From JANQPX01 sp965204405 (GTDB lineage Bacteria > Pseudomonadota > Alphaproteobacteria > Geminicoccales > Geminicoccaceae), in contig CBDBEN010000005.1 in NCBI GenBank assembly GCA_965204405.1, positions 2,418,001 to 2,482,000 of the forward strand: a stretch of DNA of 64,000 nt, given 5' to 3'. The position numbers were made by a program, and so were the translations under genes. Shown here in pieces: positions 61,372 through 64,000 of this stretch (within the stretch, counting starts at the first letter, position 1; the number at the start of each line of letters is the position of its first letter). The notes beneath the pieces are model-generated. The model saw only the letters and a list, made by a program, of their open reading frames with translations. It was not told where the DNA came from and did not search any database.

Positions 61372-62385
61372 ATGGATTTCGGAATCACGTTCAAAGGGGT
61401 TGCCCAGCCGGAGCGGGCACGGGCACTAGTGCGTCAGGCGGAGAATGCCGGCTTTACTTATTGCTGGTTCTACGACAGCCATATTCTCTGGCGTGAATGC
61501 TATCCGGCGATCGCGATGCTGATTGAGCACACCGACAAGATGCGCTTCGGTCCTTGCGTCACCAACCCCAATTCGAGGGACTGGTCGCTGGCGGCAAGCC
61601 TGTTCGGATCGCTGGCGCTGCAGTCAGGTGGACGGTTCGAACTCGGTGTCGGACGCGGCGACAGCGCCGTCCGGGTGATGGGCAAGAAACCGGCCAAGCT
61701 CGCCCGGCTCGAAGAGTTCGTTCATGTCGTCAAGGCATTGGTGCGTGGTGATGAGGCGCAGTATGAGGGCTGCCCTGAGCCGGTGCAGCTACCTTGGGCC
61801 GAGGGGTACGAGATGCCGGTCTGGGTTGCGGCCTACGGCCCGATGGCGCTCACCACGGCCGGTAAGGTCGGCGACGGATTGATCCTTCAAATTGCCGAGC
61901 CAGCCCTTTGCAAGTGGCTTGGCGATCAGGCGATCGAGGCAGGCCGAAAGGCTGGTCGCGATATGTCCGGTTATCAAATCATGTCGGCGGCTCCAGCGCA
62001 TACCGGTCCCATTGAGGAGGGGCGCGAGAAGACCAAATGGTTTCCGGCGATGGTTGGCAATCATGTCGCCGACATCGTGGAAAAATACGGCAAGGACACT
62101 GACGTCGTGCCGGCGAGCCTCACCGCCTATATCGAAAAGCGGCGCGGCTACGACTATTCAAAGCATGGACAAAGCGACAACCCTTATCTCGACTTTATCA
62201 CCGATGATATCGTCGATGGCTTTGCGGTTCTGGGCGAACCGGAGGATCATATCGCCAAGCTCAAGGTCCTGGAAGCAGCCGGGATCACCCAGTTCAACAT
62301 CTATCTCGACAATGGTGATGAAGAGAAAATCGTCGCGGATTATGGCAATATTGTGATTCCGGCGATGGCATCTTCAGCCGGATGA
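61372..62385 (+). CDS. LLM-class flavin-dependent oxidoreductase
   Basis: 337 residues of the bacterial luciferase-like TIM barrel: MDFGITFKGVAQPERARALV, SHILWRECYPAIAMLIEHTD, FGPCVTNPNSRDWSLAASLF, and the flavin-loop region GGRFELGVGRGDSAVRVMGK. Related proteins use FMN or F420. In this operon it may hydroxylate or reduce the substrate before ring cleavage, but it may be unrelated. ATG 61372 is preceded by AAGGAAAAAAG. A 130-base gap sets it apart from the hydratase. Confidence 0.78.
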   Translation: MDFGITFKGVAQPERARALVRQAENAGFTYCWFYDSHILWRECYPAIAMLIEHTDKMRFGPCVTNPNSRDWSLAASLFGSLALQSGGRFELGVGRGDSAVRVMGKKPAKLARLEEFVHVVKALVRGDEAQYEGCPEPVQLPWAEGYEMPVWVAAYGPMALTTAGKVGDGLILQIAEPALCKWLGDQAIEAGRKAGRDMSGYQIMSAAPAHTGPIEEGREKTKWFPAMVGNHVADIVEKYGKDTDVVPASLTAYIEKRRGYDYSKHGQSDNPYLDFITDDIVDGFAVLGEPEDHIAKLKVLEAAGITQFNIYLDNGDEEKIVADYGNIVIPAMASSAG

Positions 62386-62727
62386 GTATCCGGCTCTCGA
62401 TAAGAACGGATCTTCAAGCAGGAGATAGAACACTGATCAATTAGATCCGTACTAATATCACATCGGATATCCAGCCTAGTAAGAAAAGGTCTTGATTTTG
62501 CTAGTGGCAAGCATAGTTGCTGATGCCTCTTTCTAGCTGGTGAAAGTTCGTATGGATAACCGATGAATCCATATCCAATGCCTGCTGCTGCACCAAATGA
62601 GACGTGGCCTTCTCACATGCTATGATCGTTCAGCGTTACAAAATAAGCGTTATGGAGAATGGGTCTGTTGCAGCCTGCTTTGCGCAAGAGAACAGGCAGA
62701 AAATCTTCTGATCGAATTTTAAAAGAG
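62386..62727. other. Intergenic region between convergent genes
   Basis: 342 bases, AT-richer than the surroundings. No coding frame is convincing, and no hairpin with a U tract is obvious. It separates the LLM gene from the convergent permease gene. Confidence 0.4.
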
Positions 62728-63999
62728 CTAGCATTTGCGCCAGGCTTGGGTGCGGGTGAGGATGCCGTTGCTGATGCCGGTATGGACCAGTCTCGCGGCG
62801 ACGTTGGTGTAGAAGATCATCATGCCCATAGCAGCGGCGGGGGCGATGTCGCCGGCGTCGTCCATATTGAGGACAGCGACCGATGCTAGCGTCGTGTCGG
62901 GAGAGTAGAGGAAAACCACCGCGGAAACGGTGGTCATGGCATTGACGAACAGATAGATCGAAATGTCCAGTATGGCCGGCAGGCAGACCGGGATGGTGAC
63001 CGTCCGGAACATCTTGATCACCGGTTGCTTGAGTGAGGCTGAGACCGCTTCGAACTCGGGATCCATCTGTTTCAGGGCCGTCGAGGCCGTGAGGTGAGAA
63101 ACCGTGTAGAAATGGGTGATCGTGCAGATCACAAGGATGGCCATCGTTCCGTAAATGGCGTGGAGTGGGTTGGCAGGGTTGTTGAAGAAGAAGACATATG
63201 CGAGACCGAGAACCATGCCGGGGATGGCCATCGGCATCATGGCCAGGAACTGGACGAACAGGCGGCCGGCGGCAAAGCCGCGCGCTTTCTCGATTAGATA
63301 GGCACCGACGAAGATAATGCCGGTGCCGATGGCAGCGACCAGGAGTGCCATGCGGATCGAATTGGTGTAGGAGTCCCAACCACCCCCGTCCGCTAAGTCA
63401 AAATTGTAGTTTTTCAGGCCGAGCGTGAGATCGTAAGGCCAGAATTTGACCAGGGCTGCGAACTGGCACATGGCCAGGAGGCCGAGAATAAAGACCGAGA
63501 TCAGCACGCAGACCATGAGCATCGAAAGGTCGAATCGGCGGTTCGGCTTTGGCTGATAGGGCACGGCGCGCGCTGAGAGCAAGGCGACCTGGCGGCGCTG
63601 CACCATCCGGTCCACGGTGAACGCGACGACCGCGGGAATGAGCAGGACGACCGAGACTACCGCCCCCATCTCGAAGTTCTGCTGGCCGACCACCTGCTTG
63701 TAGATATCGAGGGCGAGCACGTTGTACTGGCCACCGATGACCTTGGGCACACCGAAGTCGGTGATCACCAGATTGAAGACCACGAAGGCCGCCGAGATCA
63801 GACCGTAGCGTGCACCCGGCAGGGTGACCGTCCAGAAGGTTCTGCGTCTGGTGGTGCGTAGCGCGGTTGCTGCCTCATAGAGCCGGGCATCGGCAATCGA
63901 CAGCGCCACCAGGATGATCACCAGAGCATGCGGAAATGTATAGAACACGGAGGCGGTCACGATGCCGACAGGGCCGTAGATCGAGCCGCCAAACATAAG
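62728..63999 (-). CDS. ABC transporter permease with two permease domains, 3' part (runs off right edge)
   Basis: 424 codons visible; the frame is still open at the edge, so the N-terminus is missing. Two BPD_transp_1 domains are seen: the first contains YEAATALRTTRRRTFWTVTL with the EAA loop; the second contains EFEAVSASLKQPVIKMFRTV, then TIPVCLPAILDISIYLFVNA. The fused two-domain form with FDLTLGLKNY-like spacing matches permeases for Fe(III) or 2-aminoethylphosphonate (PhnV/FbpB-type). The binding protein and ATPase are expected beyond the window. Confidence 0.82.
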   Translation of the reverse strand, partial: LMFGGSIYGPVGIVTASVFYTFPHALVIILVALSIADARLYEAATALRTTRRRTFWTVTLPGARYGLISAAFVVFNLVITDFGVPKVIGGQYNVLALDIYKQVVGQQNFEMGAVVSVVLLIPAVVAFTVDRMVQRRQVALLSARAVPYQPKPNRRFDLSMLMVCVLISVFILGLLAMCQFAALVKFWPYDLTLGLKNYNFDLADGGGWDSYTNSIRMALLVAAIGTGIIFVGAYLIEKARGFAAGRLFVQFLAMMPMAIPGMVLGLAYVFFFNNPANPLHAIYGTMAILVICTITHFYTVSHLTASTALKQMDPEFEAVSASLKQPVIKMFRTVTIPVCLPAILDISIYLFVNAMTTVSAVVFLYSPDTTLASVAVLNMDDAGDIAPAAAMGMMIFYTNVAARLVHTGISNGILTRTQAWRKC

Positions 64000-64000
64000 G

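Noticed and set aside
1..64000. CRISPR array, tRNA or rRNA genes
   Set aside because: No regularly spaced repeats, no tRNA-like T-loop/acceptor pattern and no conserved rRNA stretches were seen by eye.

Overview
The window reads as chromosome of a denitrifying alphaproteobacterium, probably of rhizobial type. The evidence is dense GC-rich coding, a cytochrome cd1 (nirS) denitrification system with both NirI and NosR, a Tat-exported nitrous oxide reductase, and surrounding catabolic and transport genes typical of that group. This placement is inference; no rRNA or tRNA gene was seen. The window holds the machinery for nitrite to NO to N2O to N2, but no nitrate reductase genes.

Layout. Positions 1-2807 hold the start of a membrane protein, a class IV aminotransferase and an enolase-superfamily gene. 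An IS3-family element (2809-4117) follows, inserted next to or into the wreck of a second IS3 element. Then come a broken GntR regulator, a DMT exporter, gene debris and a lipoprotein/M48 protease pair (to 9.8 kb). From 9.8 to 19.7 kb is an accessory metabolic block: DDAH-like and isochorismatase-like hydrolases, a twice-frameshifted flavin oxidoreductase, gamma-glutamyltransferase, a TctCBA tricarboxylate-type transporter, a TauE/SafE exporter and a second DMT exporter. From 19.8 to 22.5 kb are a 73-residue protein behind a very good sigma-70-like promoter, a membrane protein, an XRE/MmyB regulator and a receiver-like protein.

The core is 22.6-52.0 kb: a Dnr/NnrR-type regulator, nirI divergent from nirSECFDLGHJN plus a CbiX-like chelatase, a TrpD2-like gene divergent from norCBQD plus a cytochrome c, and nnrS divergent from nosRZDFYLX. 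The three divergent intergenic regions each carry one 14-bp FNR/Dnr-type palindrome of the form TTGACCNNCGTCAA, so one regulator could switch on all six arms. A fourth, slightly different copy lies at 35289-35302 with no recognised gene behind it and is the best place here to look for something undescribed. Heme d1 synthesis is complete: NirE makes precorrin-2, CbiX may help supply siroheme, NirDLGH decarboxylate it, and NirJ, NirF and NirN finish the cofactor for NirS.

After the denitrification genes come a DUF3775 protein and a fused acyl-CoA ligase/acetyltransferase. A second copy of the same IS3 element follows (55473-56781), inverted relative to the first and differing at only two bases that I could find. 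The two copies bracket about 51 kb including all denitrification genes, but neither has a clear target duplication, so a composite transposon is possible but unproven. Beyond it is a homoprotocatechuate-type meta-cleavage operon (dehydrogenase, extradiol dioxygenase, FAH-family enzyme, hydratase, LLM flavin enzyme). The right edge carries the end of a two-domain ABC permease of the 2-aminoethylphosphonate/iron type.
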